DNA from: Inia geoffrensis
Taxonomy: Eukaryota; Chordata; Mammalia; Artiodactyla; Iniidae
DNA: 64,000 nt
Direction of reading: 5' to 3'
NCBI GenBank assembly: GCA_036417435.1
Contig: CM070903.1
Coordinates: 62,720,001 to 62,784,000, forward strand
The notes under the pieces were generated by a model. That model had not been told where the DNA came from. It searched no databases and saw nothing but the letters and a program-made list of their open reading frames with translations. Position numbers and translations under genes: made by a program. The stretch's first letter is position 1. Each line of letters begins with the position of its first letter. Positions 1-11,040 of the stretch are shown in pieces.

Positions 1-175
1 CCAGCCCTATTGCTAAGGAAAAGCCAAAGACCACAGAGGCTCTGTAATACTACAATTGTGAAAACCAAACTCAGAGAAGCTGTTCGTTGATAAGAAGCAC
101 ATAAAATAATTCAAGTTTCCTGCTTTTTCTGATTTGAATAGAAATTTTTGTTTAGTCTAGCTTCTTAAAGCAGCT

Positions 176-201
176 GGGGGTGGGGTGGGGAGGAGAAGGG
201 G
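176..201 (+). other. Putative G-quadruplex run
   Basis: Four G-runs (5, 4, 4 and 4 G) are separated by loops of 1, 1 and 7 nt, which fits the canonical G3+N1-7 pattern on the + strand. It lies in otherwise unremarkable intergenic DNA; nothing else is recognised in 1-404. Confidence 0.6.
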
Positions 202-404
202 ACAATTGCCAGAATGGGTTCTCATCAATTACAGCTATGACATTTAATCATTTAGAAACTCAATTTTCTAATTGAGCAAATGAGGATAAAACTACACGTT
301 TTGCATCTTATACCTGGTGGGTGGGTTAGGAGAATCGTATAAAACGATATGAAAGTACTTGGAAAATAATTAAGTGCTATAAGAATGTAGAGAATTGTTA
401 ATAA

Positions 405-566
405 CATCTGACATTTATCAAGTACTTATTATGTACCAGGCATTGTGCTGGCACTTTATATTCATTACCTCAGTTAACCCTTCTGCAACCCTCAGAGGCA
501 GGTACTATTATCAACGTTTGAGAGGAAGAAACTGAGGTTTACAGTGATTAATGGTGTAAGGGTAAG
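405..566 (-). repeat. MIR SINE relic
   Basis: The reverse-orientation MIR core is readable: 'catttatcaagtacttatta', then 'taccaggcattgtgctggca', then a segment resembling 'tcctcacaaccctatgaggtaggtactatt' and 'aggaagaaactgaggtt'. It is heavily diverged, as expected for this ancient mammalian tRNA-derived SINE. Confidence 0.85.
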
Positions 567-1779
567 TGCCCCAGAGAGATTTTAGTCTCAGGCGACCTGA
601 TTCAAGGGTCCCCACATAATTACTCTTCTTACCAACTCTCAATTATTATGGGAGCAGCCAAAATGGATGTGTGACCATTGTGTACAGCAGGGCAGGAACA
701 AAACCTGCTCACTCTCTCAGTGGCGTCCAGGTTTATGTTTGGGGTCAGCATGGGGATAAAATCATGCACCGTACTGGGGAGCCGAGAGTGTGTAGAGAAG
801 GCAAGTCTTGGGGAAAAGAGCATTTCTCCAGAGACTCACTAAATCCCTTTGCCTTATGTATGCACAGGCATGCACACTCCAGCCCTGGATATTTAACCAA
901 GCTAATATCAAACTAATATTCAAGGCTTACAACAAGGGCGCTGATTAATCTATTAGTTGTGCTTGGTAACAAGCTGAGAAATTATTGCTTCAACTGCTCT
1001 CTTCCTGCTCAGAAGCCCAGTGGGGCTGCTCCATGTTCTCTTCGTAGCTATGGTTGAATGGAAGCCCCCAAGTGACTGAACAAGGCCACTCAATGACAGA
1101 GTTTGAGGCCCAAGCAAGGAGAAGCAGGGAGAATGGCAGCTGATTTGGGGGACCTTGGCTTCTGTTTATAAAGGTGAATCCGAATGTTGCTCCAGCTCTC
1201 CACTATGTTCTTAGCAAAAGCCTGAGGCTGAGAGCAAAAGGTGAGATGCGGTTTGCGAACAGAATCCCAGAGAAAAGGTTCATGTGCCTGTGCATTGTGC
1301 AGAAGCAGGAAGGAGGGGAAGAGAGACCCAAGGCTGACTGTGGAGTGGGCTTTGTCTTTGTTGTTAGTGAGTGGTAGCATTTCTGGCTCTGACGGAGCCT
1401 GGTTGGCACCAAGAAAGCATCTCGCTCACGATGCTTCGACATCCTCACCTGTAACACCTCCTCTTGTTCCAGGCCCCAATAGGAGCTAGCAATCATGCGG
1501 AATTGTGTGCTGGCAGAAGCAGCAGTAGCTAGAGATGAAAGTCATTGTGTAGTAAAATAAATGCTTCAAGGCTGTCCAGTTTGGAAGAGAAATCTCTGCA
1601 GATTCTGGCCAGGCTATAATGAACAGCAAAAACCATCAACTATGCTGCTCTGCCTTTCCCTTCCTGATCCCTTCTGGAGGAACAAGACAACAGAGGTGAT
1701 GGAAGCTACTTGAGGTCCTCTGACTTCCCTCCTATAAGCCGGGTATCCTTCCAAACGCACCCTGAAGCTCACTACCCTT
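567..1779. other. Unassigned intergenic sequence
   Basis: No repeat family, exon or RNA gene is recognised. Short open frames exist on both strands but overlap one another, show no protein-family motif and have no splice or promoter context. Confidence 0.5.
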
Positions 1780-2025
1780 TGGTTTGTTATGTGGCAGGCT
1801 CTGTGCCAATCACTCAACGTTCATCATCTTATGTAACCCTCACAATGCTCCTAAGAAATAGGTGTTATTATCTCCGCCCCACTCCACCCCCCGCTTTTAT
1901 TATTTCTTACAGATGAGGAAATTAAGGCTCAGAGAGAGTCAGTAACTTGCAGGAGGTCATACGGACACACGGAAATGAAATTGGGGTTAGAACCCATTTT
2001 GTCCAACTCCAGGGCTTGGGCACTT
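1780..2025 (-). repeat. MIR SINE relic
   Basis: A reverse-orientation MIR can be followed almost end to end: 'gtggcaggctctgtgccaat', 'taaccctcacaatgctccta', 'cagatgaggaaattaaggct', 'agtaacttgcaggaggtcat', then the region corresponding to 'gaacccaggcagtctgg'. A C-rich low-complexity insertion (near 1876-1895) interrupts the middle. Confidence 0.9.
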
Positions 2026-3224
2026 CCCCCCACGACTTGCTGCCGAACTGCCACACCTTGAGGATGTCCCAAGGAAGGATAACAAAGGAGAATTTTGGCT
2101 CTGGTGACCTCAGGTTGTGTGCACGTGTGTGTGCCTCTGTGTGTGGTAGGTATAGGTACCTGCGCTCATTTTTATTCTCTTTTCTGTCTCTTCCTCCCAG
2201 ACCCCCACCTCTCTGCACCCCATATACTCCTTTTGCCCACCTTGCCAGTTTTCTTATTCTCAGTTCTCTTGTCACCTGCCTGAGATATTAATTTACACGC
2301 ACATGTTAGATATTTAGTAATTTAACTCTCTCCTGAATATTTGCATTTTAAGTGAAAATAGAGTGAGACACTGATAAAAATGCACCAGTCCTTCAAGCAG
2401 GAGGGGGTCCAGAGGTTTTCTGGGAGAAGGGAAAACGATATTTGGGCGGGGGGGGAACGATGAATCTCACCCCTGGCACAGAATGGGCAAACACAAAAAC
2501 TCACAAGCAGACTACCATCAGAGGTACCTGTATTGGAGGAGGGAAGAGAGACCAGCCTGATCCTGTTTGAGATTGTCCAAATAAGCACATTTGGGGTCTC
2601 AAAAAGGAGAATGCTCCCACATCCTAAGGAGCAAGGACCTCCATGTGTTGCTGTGGACCAGGCCAGGCGGGGCTGGGCCAGGAGAGTGAACAAGGAGACG
2701 CACGAGATCTCCCTGGCAATGCCACTCCATGCTGCCCACTAGCCCAGGGAGGCAGGCTCAGCCTCTCTCTGTGCACGTGTCACTCATGCCATGGCAGCCC
2801 TGACGCGCAAACTCAGAGTTTCTGTGGCATCCAAGCAGCACAACCTGTACTACAAGTTTCAGAGTGAATAGGAAACATCTTTTCTACCCTCTCACATTTA
2901 GTGTAGAAATACAGGCTCCAAAGGAGAAGGAGGAATAGCATGGAGGTTTGGGGAGAACTGGTAACATCCTTCGTGGCATCATTTTCCCCCCAGTCCCAAG
3001 CCCATCCCTAATGCAGCCCTTTTTTAGAGCTATAGCCCCATGCAGAGAAGGCCACACGCAGTGCAAATTTCTCATGTATCATGCTTAGCTGGTCTCTCCT
3101 CTCTCCTTCTATGCATGTGCCTTTGATATTGGTCTGAATGTTTGTGTTCGCCTGTTCTCTTCTGTTAAGCAACAACCCCTCCTCCCCAAACAGAACATAA
3201 CAAACTCTATTAGGACCAGAACCT
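2026..3224. other. Unassigned intergenic sequence
   Basis: No repeat or gene is identified with confidence. A short imperfect TG run lies near 2117-2145 and a G-run near 2443-2456. The open frames here lack recognisable domains. Confidence 0.5.
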
Positions 3225-3305
3225 CTGGTAATTTTGTCAACTGCTATATTCCCAGTGCCTAGAACTGTACCTGTACATAGTAAGTACTCAATAAATATTG
3301 AATAT
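3225..3305 (+). repeat. L2-type LINE 3' tail relic
   Basis: The tail signature 'cccagtgcctagaactgtac ... catagtaagtactcaataaatattgaat' matches the 3' end shared by L2 and MIR elements in forward orientation. It is short and diverged. Confidence 0.65.
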
Positions 3306-3602
3306 ACAGGTTTATTGGAAAATATATAGCTTAGCTTTAACACCTAGAGACACCCATTGACATTTGGCCAAATATTCCTAGTGAAGCACCTGAAATTCCC
3401 ATTCCTGGAATGTGTGCCACACATTGGGACACAGTTGCAACTATGTTGCTTACTCAAGTAAATGCACAGGACAGGCAGTGACCTATTTAGAAGATCAACT
3501 TTCCCTTCCTGGAAATTTTAACCAAGATCTTAGCTATCCTACCTTCTGAATCTCTGATAAGAATCATAATGTTAAAATGCGCGTTGAAAAGACAACCTAT
3601 GG

Positions 3603-3730
3603 GGAATTTCCTGGCAGTCTAGTGGTTACGACTCGGCATTTTCACTGCCATGGGCCTGGGTTCAATCTCTGGTTGGGGAACTATGATCCCAGAAGCCATG
3701 CGGTGCAGCCGGAAAAAAAAAAAAAAAAAA
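3603..3730 (+). mobile_element. Short CHR-type SINE in L1
   Basis: This is the short tRNA-derived cetartiodactyl SINE: 'ggaatttcctggcagtctag' start, B-box-like 'gggttcaatctct', 'ggggaactatgatcccagaa' and a poly-A tail of 18 A (3713-3730). The preceding 13 nt, agacaacctatgg (3590-3602), recur with one mismatch at 3966-3978, after the next SINE, so they flank both elements as a target-site duplication. Confidence 0.93.
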
Positions 3731-3965
3731 GGGCTTACCTGGTGGCCCAGTAGTTGAGAGTCTGCCTGCCGATGCAGGGGACGCGGGTTCATACCCCAGT
3801 CCGGGAGGATCACACGTGCCACGGAGCGGCTGGGCCCATGAGCCATGGCCGCTGGGCCTGCGCATCTGGGGCCTGTGCTCCACAACCGGAGAGGCCACGG
3901 CGGTGAGAGGCCCGCGTACCGCAAAAACAAAAACAAAAAAAGAAAGAAAGAAAGAAAGAAAGAAT
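3731..3965 (+). mobile_element. CHR-1-type SINE, abutting the previous SINE
   Basis: The long cetacean-type CHR SINE starts directly at the end of the preceding SINE's poly-A. Seen are 'ggtggcccagtagttgagag' (A-box region), 'gcgggttcataccccagtcc' (B-box region), the 'ggctgggcccatgagccatg' body and the 'gcccgcgtaccgcaaaaaca' end, followed by an A-rich and (GAAA)n tail to 3965. Confidence 0.94.
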
Positions 3966-4568
3966 AGACAACTTATGGAATGGGAAACAACCCCATATAT
4001 CTGATGAGGGGTTAATATCCAAAAATATATAAATAATTCATGCAAATCAATAGTAAAACAGAAACAAAAACAAAACAACCAAATAACACAATTGCAAAAT
4101 GAGTAAAGGACCTGAATAGACATTTCTTCAAAGAAGATATATGAAAGGCCAACAGGTACATGAAAAGATGATCAACATCACTAGTCAACAGGGAAATGCA
4201 AATTAAAACCACAATGAGATATCACCACCTGCCTGTTAGAATGGCCATCATCAAAAAGACAAGAGATAACAAATGCTGGCAAGGATGTGAAGAAAAGGGA
4301 ATCATTGTACTATTGGTAGGACTGTAAATTGGTACAGCCACTATGGAAAACAGAATGGAAAAATCCTAAAAAAATAAAAATAAAAATAGAACTACCAAAT
4401 GATTCAGCAATTCCACCTCTAGGAATATAGTCAAAGGAAATGAAAACACTAACTCAAAAAAATATCTGTACTGCCATGTTCATGGCAGCATTATTTACAA
4501 TAGCCAAGACATGGAAACAACCTAGGTATCCATTGATGGAGGAATGGAAAAAGAAGTTGTGGTATATA

Positions 4569-4906
4569 TAGTCGTCCCTAGGTATCCACATGAGATTGGT
4601 TCCAGGACCCCTCTGAGATACTAAATTCCATGGATGCTCAAGTGCCTTATATAAGATGGTGTAGTATTTGCATGTAACCTATGCACATCCTCCCGTATAC
4701 TTAAAATCATCTCTAGATTAACACAGTGTAAATGCTTTGTAAATAGTTGTAAATACAATGTAAATGTTATGTAGATAGTTGCCAGCATGTGGCAAATTCA
4801 AACTTTGCTTTCTAGAACTTTCTGGAATTTTTTAAAATTATTTTTAATCTGTGATTGGTTGAATTCATCGATGCAGAACCCAAGAATACAAAGGATCAAC
4901 TCTGTG
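4569..4906 (+). mobile_element. MER2-type Tigger/pogo DNA transposon in L1
   Basis: The element starts near 'gtcgtccctaggtatccaca' and contains 'ggatgctcaagtgccttata', 'acctatgcacatcctcccgt' and 'tcatctctagattaacacag', all typical of MER2. It ends 'ggatcaactctgtg', the imperfect inverse of its start. It sits inside the L1 phrase 'gtggtatata...tacaatgaacattattcag', with TA on both sides as expected for a Tc1/mariner/pogo insertion. It is non-autonomous, with no transposase. Confidence 0.9.
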
Positions 4907-5445
4907 TACAATGAACATTATTCAGCCATAAAAAATGATGAAATCCTACCATTTGCAACAGCGTGGATGGACCTTAAAGGCATTATGCTAATTGAGATAA
5001 GTTAAACAGAGAAAGACAAATACAGTATGATCTCATTTATATATGGGATTAAAAAAAAAAACTCATAGAAAGAGATCAGACTTGTGGTTACTAAAGGTGG
5101 GGGCTGGGGGGAGGGGGAATTGGAGGAAGGTGGTCAAAAAGTACAAATGTCCAAGTACTAGGGATGTAATGTACAACATAATGACTATGGCTAACACTGG
5201 TGTGTGATACGTAGGGAGGTTAAGAGAGTAAATTCTAAGAGTTTTCATCACAAGGAGAACAGTTTTTTTCTTTTTTCTTTTTTTCTTGCTTTTCTATTTA
5301 TGTCTATATGAAAAGATGGATGTTGGCCAAAACTATTGTGGTAATTGTTTCGCAATCAATGTATATCAAACCATCATGCTATATGACTTATACAGTGTTG
5401 TATGTCAATTATTTCTCAGTAAAACTGGGGGAAGAATGCAGTTTG

Positions 5446-5540
5446 CTCATTCATTTATTCAGCTGACATTTAGTGAATATGAACATGGAGCACCAGGCAC
5501 TCTTCTAAGTATTGGAGCCCAGCGAGAGAAACAGAGACAT
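5446..5540 (-). repeat. L2-type LINE 3' end relic
   Basis: 'tcattcatttattcagctga', 'ccaggcactcttctaagtat' and 'tggagcccagcgagagaaac' match the reverse orientation of the L2 3' region. The copy is diverged. Confidence 0.7.
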
Positions 5541-5954
5541 GGGGTGTACACCCCCAGCGGAGTCATTTATGAAGAAGAAAGGGCTTCTGCAGTAAGGTCT
5601 CTGCTACTCATTTTTTTTCTGGAAGACATCTGGCTAGTTGTGTAATCAAAATGGCTGCATTTTGCCTATTAAACAAACATTCTAGAGATGGCTGAGGTGG
5701 GAGGATACTGGCCATCAACCTTCCACTCTTCGTTGCAAAAAATTGGGAGAAATATCCACAAAAAGGAAACTAAAGAGTCAATTAAAAAGGAAAGAGAAAG
5801 GTGCTTCTGAGGTGTGCTGGTACCGAAGGTTCTGAAAAACAGGGGACAGCCACAGGAAGATTCAGAGACATTTGAGTATCTGAAACATAACACCCTTAAT
5901 ACCACTGTATGAATTAGTTTCTCAGCCAAGTGACTAGAGAGCAGATGTGAGCTC

Positions 5955-6150
5955 AAATTCTAGCTTTACCTTTCCTTAGCTTCTGCTCTGGACAAATTCC
6001 ATAACCTCAATCAACCTCAATATCCTCACCTGTAGATGAGGATGATACTATTACTTAGACCATAGGATTTTCTGAGGCTCAGGCCCAGTGCCTAGTTCAC
6101 AGAGTTGGCTGGACAAATGACAATTACTGCTTAATTATTGAAAAATGAGG
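5955..6150 (+). repeat. MIR SINE relic
   Basis: The forward MIR order is recognisable: 'caaattctagctttaccttt', 'tccataacctcaatcaacct', 'atcctcacctgtagatgagg', 'atgatactattacttagacc', then 'ggcccagtgcctagttcaca'. Strong divergence leaves the ends uncertain. Confidence 0.75.
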
Positions 6151-6296
6151 GGGAGCAGAGATGAAAGGGAGATAAGAAGGTCTCCAAAGACAAAACTTAG
6201 TTCTGATTTTTGCTAAAAAATCCTCTTCTCAGAAACCAAACATGAATGTTACTTAACCTAGGTTGAGACTCACACCTTATTTTTGTCTTTCCCTAG

Positions 6297-6486
6297 CAAT
6301 GATTCTTGAACTTTAGTACTTGAAGCAAACATGGATACCTGTCAAAAAGAAGTCAGATTCCTGGATTCAAACTTGAGAAACTCTGACATAGTACATCTGA
6401 GGCAAAGCCCAAGGATCTATATTTTAAAATGGCACTTCAAGTACTTTTTGATGACTGCTATAGGTGGATTCTACTTTGAAATCTGC
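6297..6486 (+). repeat. MER5A-like hAT-Charlie MITE
   Basis: 'gattcttgaactttagtact' at one end, 'gtcagattcctggattcaaa' and 'aggatctatattttaaaatg' inside, and 'ggattctactttgaaatctg' at the other end follow the MER5A consensus, which is a ~190 bp non-autonomous hAT element. Length and order agree. The 8-bp duplication was not clearly resolved. Confidence 0.65.
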
Positions 6487-7359
6487 AGAAGGTGGCAAAG
6501 CAGAGGTTGTCTAAATGAATCAGGACACAGAAGCAGCATGCATTATAAATAGGTGTAAGAAGAGGTTAACGTGCAAAGTGTAGTAGTAATTATATTTGGG
6601 AGACTGCTGACTCAGGATGATATTTGGAATGAATGATCTGATGGACAGAGGTCTTGCTATTTTTTCAACCTCTCAATAAAACAACTATCAGTTTGGCTTT
6701 CTCTATGGGACCTAAAAGCACAAAGATATTCCCCAATGTAGAGATATTTCATAGTCAGATGGTAACCTGGATCTTCCCTCTTTAATCTCAGTGATTCAGA
6801 ACCAAGTAGATGACCTTAATCGTCTAAGTCTTTACAGTTCTAGGCTTAAGGAAGTTATTTCTGTAATCAAATAACTATTCACAAATAATTTCACAAAATT
6901 AGCAAGGCAGGAAACAAGCAAGAGCAGACTGCCATAAGTAGCACATGTTTCCATGTGGATAATTGCTGAGGACTATCTCTTCTCAGAATGGCCATGTAAC
7001 CAAAGGAATCTATGGAGGAAGAAGAAACAGGAACAATAATGGCAACGAAAAAAAGTTTAAGTAGAAAGAAAATCTCATAGTCCCCAATAGAATTAGCCAC
7101 AGTAGACTTCTTTAATAGTGATGGGGATATCAAATAAAAACTTACTGGTAGTGTAATGCCATTTAATCCTAAATTAAAAGGTGTTCTAGAAAAATGAAAG
7201 TTTGCATTTCTAGAATGCCAACATGGCTAGTTGAGTAGTGAAAAATCAAATCCATCAGAAGAGTCTTGTCTACATCCATGTTTTGCACACCTTTTGTCCC
7301 CACCACATCCCAACATGTATACATTTTCTGCTATACACCATGGGCAATCCCCCAAAGTA
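6487..7359. other. Unassigned intergenic sequence
   Basis: No repeat family or gene is recognised. The region is AT-rich with scattered short open frames that lack family features. Confidence 0.5.
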
Positions 7360-7858
7360 ATAAAAAGAAACTTAGAATGGCATTGTAATAGTGTAGTAGA
7401 CTGTTACACTGGTGGCCCCAGAAGACCCATACCTCTTGGTTTTCAGCCCTTGGGTAGTCCCCTCCCACAGAGAGTATGAGCTAGAGGATGGTTTGGTCAA
7501 TGAGATATTAAGAAGCATGACTCAAGCAGAAACTTGATAAATATTTGCACATTGGGGGATTGTCTTTTGGAAATGTTCACTTTTAGAAGTGAGCTGCCAT
7601 GTTATAAAGAAGCTCAGTCTTGACTACTGAATAATGAGAAAAAAAATAGAAAGAGGCCCTGGAGAACCATCTTGGATGTTCCACTCCCAGCTGAGCTCCC
7701 CGTTGAATGCAGTCACTTGAGTGATCTCAGCTCCACCACATGGAGCAGAATAATGCTCAGCTGAGTCAACAACCCACAGAATTGTGAGAAATAAAAGACA
7801 TTTGAAGCCACTGGGTTTGAGGGTGGCTGTTATGTAACAACAAATAGTTAATATAGAA
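7360..7858 (+). mobile_element. MLT1-type LTR (ERVL-MaLR)
   Basis: This is an ancient non-coding MaLR LTR. Landmarks are 'gaagacccatacctcttggt', 'cttggatgttccactcccag', 'gagtcaacaacccacagaat', the poly-A signal region 'tgagaaataaaagaca', 'ttgaagccactgggtttgag' and the 3' end 'ctgttatgtaacaacaaata'. The copy at 11735-12434 has the same order, so both are probably the same MLT1 subfamily. No internal retroviral sequence is seen beside it. Confidence 0.8.
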
Positions 7859-9412
7859 ATTGGTACCTAGAAGTAGGGTGCTGTTATAAAACCTAAAGCA
7901 TATGATATTGGATGGCTTTAAAACATACCTAGGATTTTGTTTTTACTCAGGTATGATGAGGTCAACATATCAGGAGATGATAGCCATTGAAAAGATAGTT
8001 TGTTTCCTCACAGTTTTCAAGAGGAAGAGACTTGCTACGCTATGCAGGGCCACGTGGGAAAGCACCAGGGTCGTCAGGAAACAGGAATGAGGGAAATACA
8101 TGGACAAGAGCCTTTGTTGTGGTTTTCATGGGGAGGAATAGGTAAAACAGGTAATCAGGCTAAGCAGGTTTAGGATTGGTTACTTTGAATAGTATCAGCA
8201 GGCTCTGGGGTGTAGAGACTATTTTGAGTTGTGTGATACCTGGCCCTGGCTTGATTAGGGTAATGAGTGATGTATGAGAGCTCATTAAGGAGGCAGTTTG
8301 TGGGTATGGGCTCTTAATTAGTTATTTTGCATATAAAAGGTATACTTGCAGGGTAGTCATCTGCTAGCTCTAGGAATTTGCCAGCCCTCAGAGGGGGCAG
8401 TCTCTTCTGGGTCAGCAAGGCCCCAATATGTCAAAGCATCATAAAATACAGAAAATAAAAAATAAACACGATTAATACAGGATTTGGGACTGCATGGAAA
8501 ATGGAGGCCTGCAAAGTGAGGAAACTGGTAGTGGCGGCTGGACACTAAAATTTCTATTGAAGGCTGGAGAAAAATGGACCTGTATAATAAATTAATAGAT
8601 GAATGAAGGAAATTGTCACCTGCGGTACCTTAAAAGATAGAGAAATTAGATACCTAATAAAGTTGAGAATTTAGCCAAAGAGATTTACAGGCAGAATATT
8701 GAATGTGCCAATTAGTGCTTTAAGCCACTTATGGCAAAGTATTGCAAAAAAAAAAAAAAAAAATAGAAGCTAAAGAAAGTACTATTCAGCTTTCAAGCAG
8801 AATTTAGAGGAAATATTTCCAACTCTGGACTTTTTGGATGCTTATACAATATTAATGTTTCTTGTTTTCAGTCTCTTCAGTGGGTTAAACATTCTAAAGA
8901 GTTTTCCTCAGGGATAAAGATCAACTCCAAGATGTTGTCAGTAAAATGAGGCCTAAGGTAGATATCCAATCAAGGTTGCAGATGTCTGATCCCTTGTTTA
9001 GATCTCTGAAAGATTTAAGGCAATGCTTCGTGGATCTTCTCACCTAGACCAAATCACTTCTGAGAATCTTGAGTATATTTTACCACAACACACTCACTCT
9101 CAGTTCAAGCTAAGGAGAGAACTTTGTCATTAAATTTGTGGGTGTGGACTTTTGTCTAATGGAGTGGCTTTAAAATTTGATATCTAGAAAGTCCCTAACA
9201 TTTTTAAAGGAGTTGTACCAGCTTAGACTCAGAGGAATGGGCCAAAATGAAAGACATCTCTGAACCACCAACTTAATAATGATAGGGAAGGAGCTCAGAG
9301 GCAGAAGAAGAGGCAGCTTCAAGACTGAACCTTCAAGACTGACACCAGGAAAATTGTCTCTTATCAGTCTTTCTTCCATGGCCTTCTTGGAAACACAAAT
9401 AAGTCCAGGAAC
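7859..9412. other. Unassigned intergenic sequence
   Basis: No gene or confident repeat. An 18-A run at 8746-8763 could be a decayed retroelement tail, but no SINE or L1 body is recognised before it. Confidence 0.45.
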
Positions 9413-9425
9413 AAGAAATATATCT

Positions 9426-9768
9426 AGGGTTTCCCTGGTGGCACAGTGGTTGGGAATCCTCCTGCCAATGCACGGGACATGGGTTCAGGCCCTGGTCCAG
9501 GAAGATCCCACATGCCACGGAGCAACTAAGCCCATGTGCCACAACTACTGAGCCTGCGCGCTGGAGCCCGTGAGCCATAATTACTGAAGCCCGTGCACCT
9601 AGAGACCGTGCTCCGCAACAAGAGAAGCCACCACAACGAGAGTCCTGTGCACTGCAATGAAGAGTAGCCCCCGCTCGCTGCAACTAAAGCGGGCCCGTGC
9701 GCAGCAACGAAGAACCAACACACCCAAAAATAAATAAATAAAATTAATTAATTAATTAATTTAAAAAA
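9426..9768 (+). mobile_element. Long CHR-type SINE with 13-bp target duplication
   Basis: The start 'agggtttccctggtggcaca', B-box-like 'gggttcaggccctggtccag' and the long form 'cgcagcaacgaagaaccaac' are seen, followed by (TAAA)n and (ATTA)n tail sequence. It is flanked by a perfect 13-bp direct repeat, aagaaatatatct, at 9413-9425 and 9769-9781. The longer body distinguishes it from the CHR-1-type copies elsewhere in the window. Confidence 0.95.
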
Positions 9769-9799
9769 AAGAAATATATCTATTTACTTACTCAATATG

Positions 9800-10655
9800 T
9801 AAATGTTTAATATTTCTCACAAGAAATTTTCTGGTTTGGAAAGTTGCAATATATCAGTCTTATTGCAGCATTGTTTAAAAACAGCAAAAGTATCCCCCTC
9901 CTGGGAAAAAACCATGATCTGAAAGGATACATTGACTCCAATGTTTATTGCATCGCTGTTTACAGTAGACAAGGCGTGGAAGCACCCTAAATGTCCATCA
10001 ACAGATGAATGGATAAAGAAAATGTACATATACACAATGGAATATTACTCAGCCATTAAAAAGAATGAAATAATGCCATTTGCAGCAACACGGATGGACC
10101 TGGAGATTATCATACTAAGTGAAGTAAGTCAGACAGAGAAAGACAAATATCATGTGATATCACTTATATGTGGAATCTAAAAAAAATGATATAAATGAAC
10201 TTATTTACAAAACAGACTCACAGACATAGAAAACAAACTTATGGTTACCAAAGGGGAAAGGTGGGAGGGAGGGATAAATTGGGAGTTTGGGACTGACATA
10301 TACACACTACTATATTTAAAATTGATAACCAACAAGGACCTACTGTTAGCACATGGAACTCTGCTCAATATTTTGTAATAACCTAAATGGGAAAAGAATT
10401 TGAAAAAGAATAGGTACATGCATATGTATAACTGAATCACTTTGCTGTAAACCTGAAAGTAACACAACATTGTAAATCAACTATAGTCCAATAGAACAAA
10501 AAATTTTTAAAAAGAATTTTAAAAAATTTAAAAAAACAGCAAAAGACTTTGGAAATACCCTAAATGTTTATCAATATAAGAATGGTTACTCAGTGAAATA
10601 CTATACAGCTGTTAAATGAGCTAGATCTAGATATGTTAATCTGAATAAATTTAGA
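9800..10655 (+). mobile_element. Older L1 fragment split by a younger L1
   Basis: 'ttattgcagcattgtttaaa' (to 9890) and 'ctaaatgtttatcaatataa ... actatacagctgttaaatga' (from 10546) are consecutive parts of an older L1 ORF2 3' region. They are separated by the younger L1 at 9891-10531. The flanks are diverged and their outer limits uncertain. Confidence 0.7.
9891..10531 (+). mobile_element. Young cetartiodactyl-type L1, 5'-truncated
   Basis: A low-divergence L1 3' end: 'ctaaatgtccatcaacagat', 'atattactcagccattaaaa', 'cggatggacctggagattat', 'tgtaaatcaactatagtcca' and an A-rich tail. It carries only the last ~640 bp (end of ORF2 and 3'UTR), with an apparent small deletion near its 5' end. An exact 14-bp duplication, aaaaacagcaaaag, flanks it (9877-9890 and 10532-10545), inside the older L1. 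Confidence 0.92.
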
Positions 10656-10689
10656 TAGACTCTTACTGCATGCCAGGTTTCTTTCTACA

Positions 10690-11038
10690 GTGTTATGTTC
10701 CTGACGTACATCTAGGTTTTTGCTTATGGCAGTAGTTTGTTCCTTCTCCTTGCTATATAGTATTCCACTGTATGAATACATACATTTTAGTATTGATGAC
10801 TGTTTGGGTTGTTTCCATTTTTCCATCGTTATGATTTTGTTGGCTGTTATGAATATTTTTGAGCATAACTTATGCACATATGTTCACAATCCACCTAGAG
10901 TGGAGGATATGCATGTATGTTCAGCTTTACTCAATACTGTCGAATCGATTTCCAAAGTGGTTGTACCATTTTACATTCCTACCAGTAATGAATAAACTTT
11001 CCAGGTGATTCACACCCTCACCAAAACTTGGTAATGTT
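10690..11038 (-). mobile_element. L1 ORF2 3' fragment, reverse orientation
   Basis: 'agtattccactgtatgaata', 'tttgggttgtttccattttt', 'tggctgttatgaatattttt' and 'caaagtggttgtaccatttt' are the reverse complement of the L1 ORF2 3' region. The copy is diverged and non-functional. Confidence 0.85.
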
Positions 11039-11040
11039 GG

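Larger units (their letters stand above)
3580..5433 (+). mobile_element. 5'-truncated L1 (L1M-class) 3' end, interrupted
   Basis: This is the end of L1 ORF2 plus the 3'UTR. ORF2 landmarks include 'gacctgaatagacatttctt', 'gggaaatgcaaattaaaacc', 'aatggccatcatcaaaaaga' and 'ttcagccataaaaaatgatg'. The 3'UTR ends near 5433 with 'caattatttctcagtaaaac', typical of older L1M elements. The copy is 5'-truncated and full of stops, so it is inactive. It is interrupted at 3603-3965 by two SINEs and at 4569-4906 by a MER2-type element; removing these restores a continuous L1 alignment. Confidence 0.92.

Noticed and set aside
3619..4123. Long minus-strand open frames reading like '...VRGPLTAVASPVVEHR...' over SINEs (also near 12455-12932, 32371-32654, 58336-58637)
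   Set aside because: These are the CHR SINE read in its various frames. The same peptide recurs at every copy; such frames appear as spurious 'hypothetical proteins' but have no gene structure.
8329..8344. TATA-like GCATATAAAAGG as a possible promoter
   Set aside because: AT-rich context, no GC-rich neighbourhood, no downstream exon or start with coding potential.
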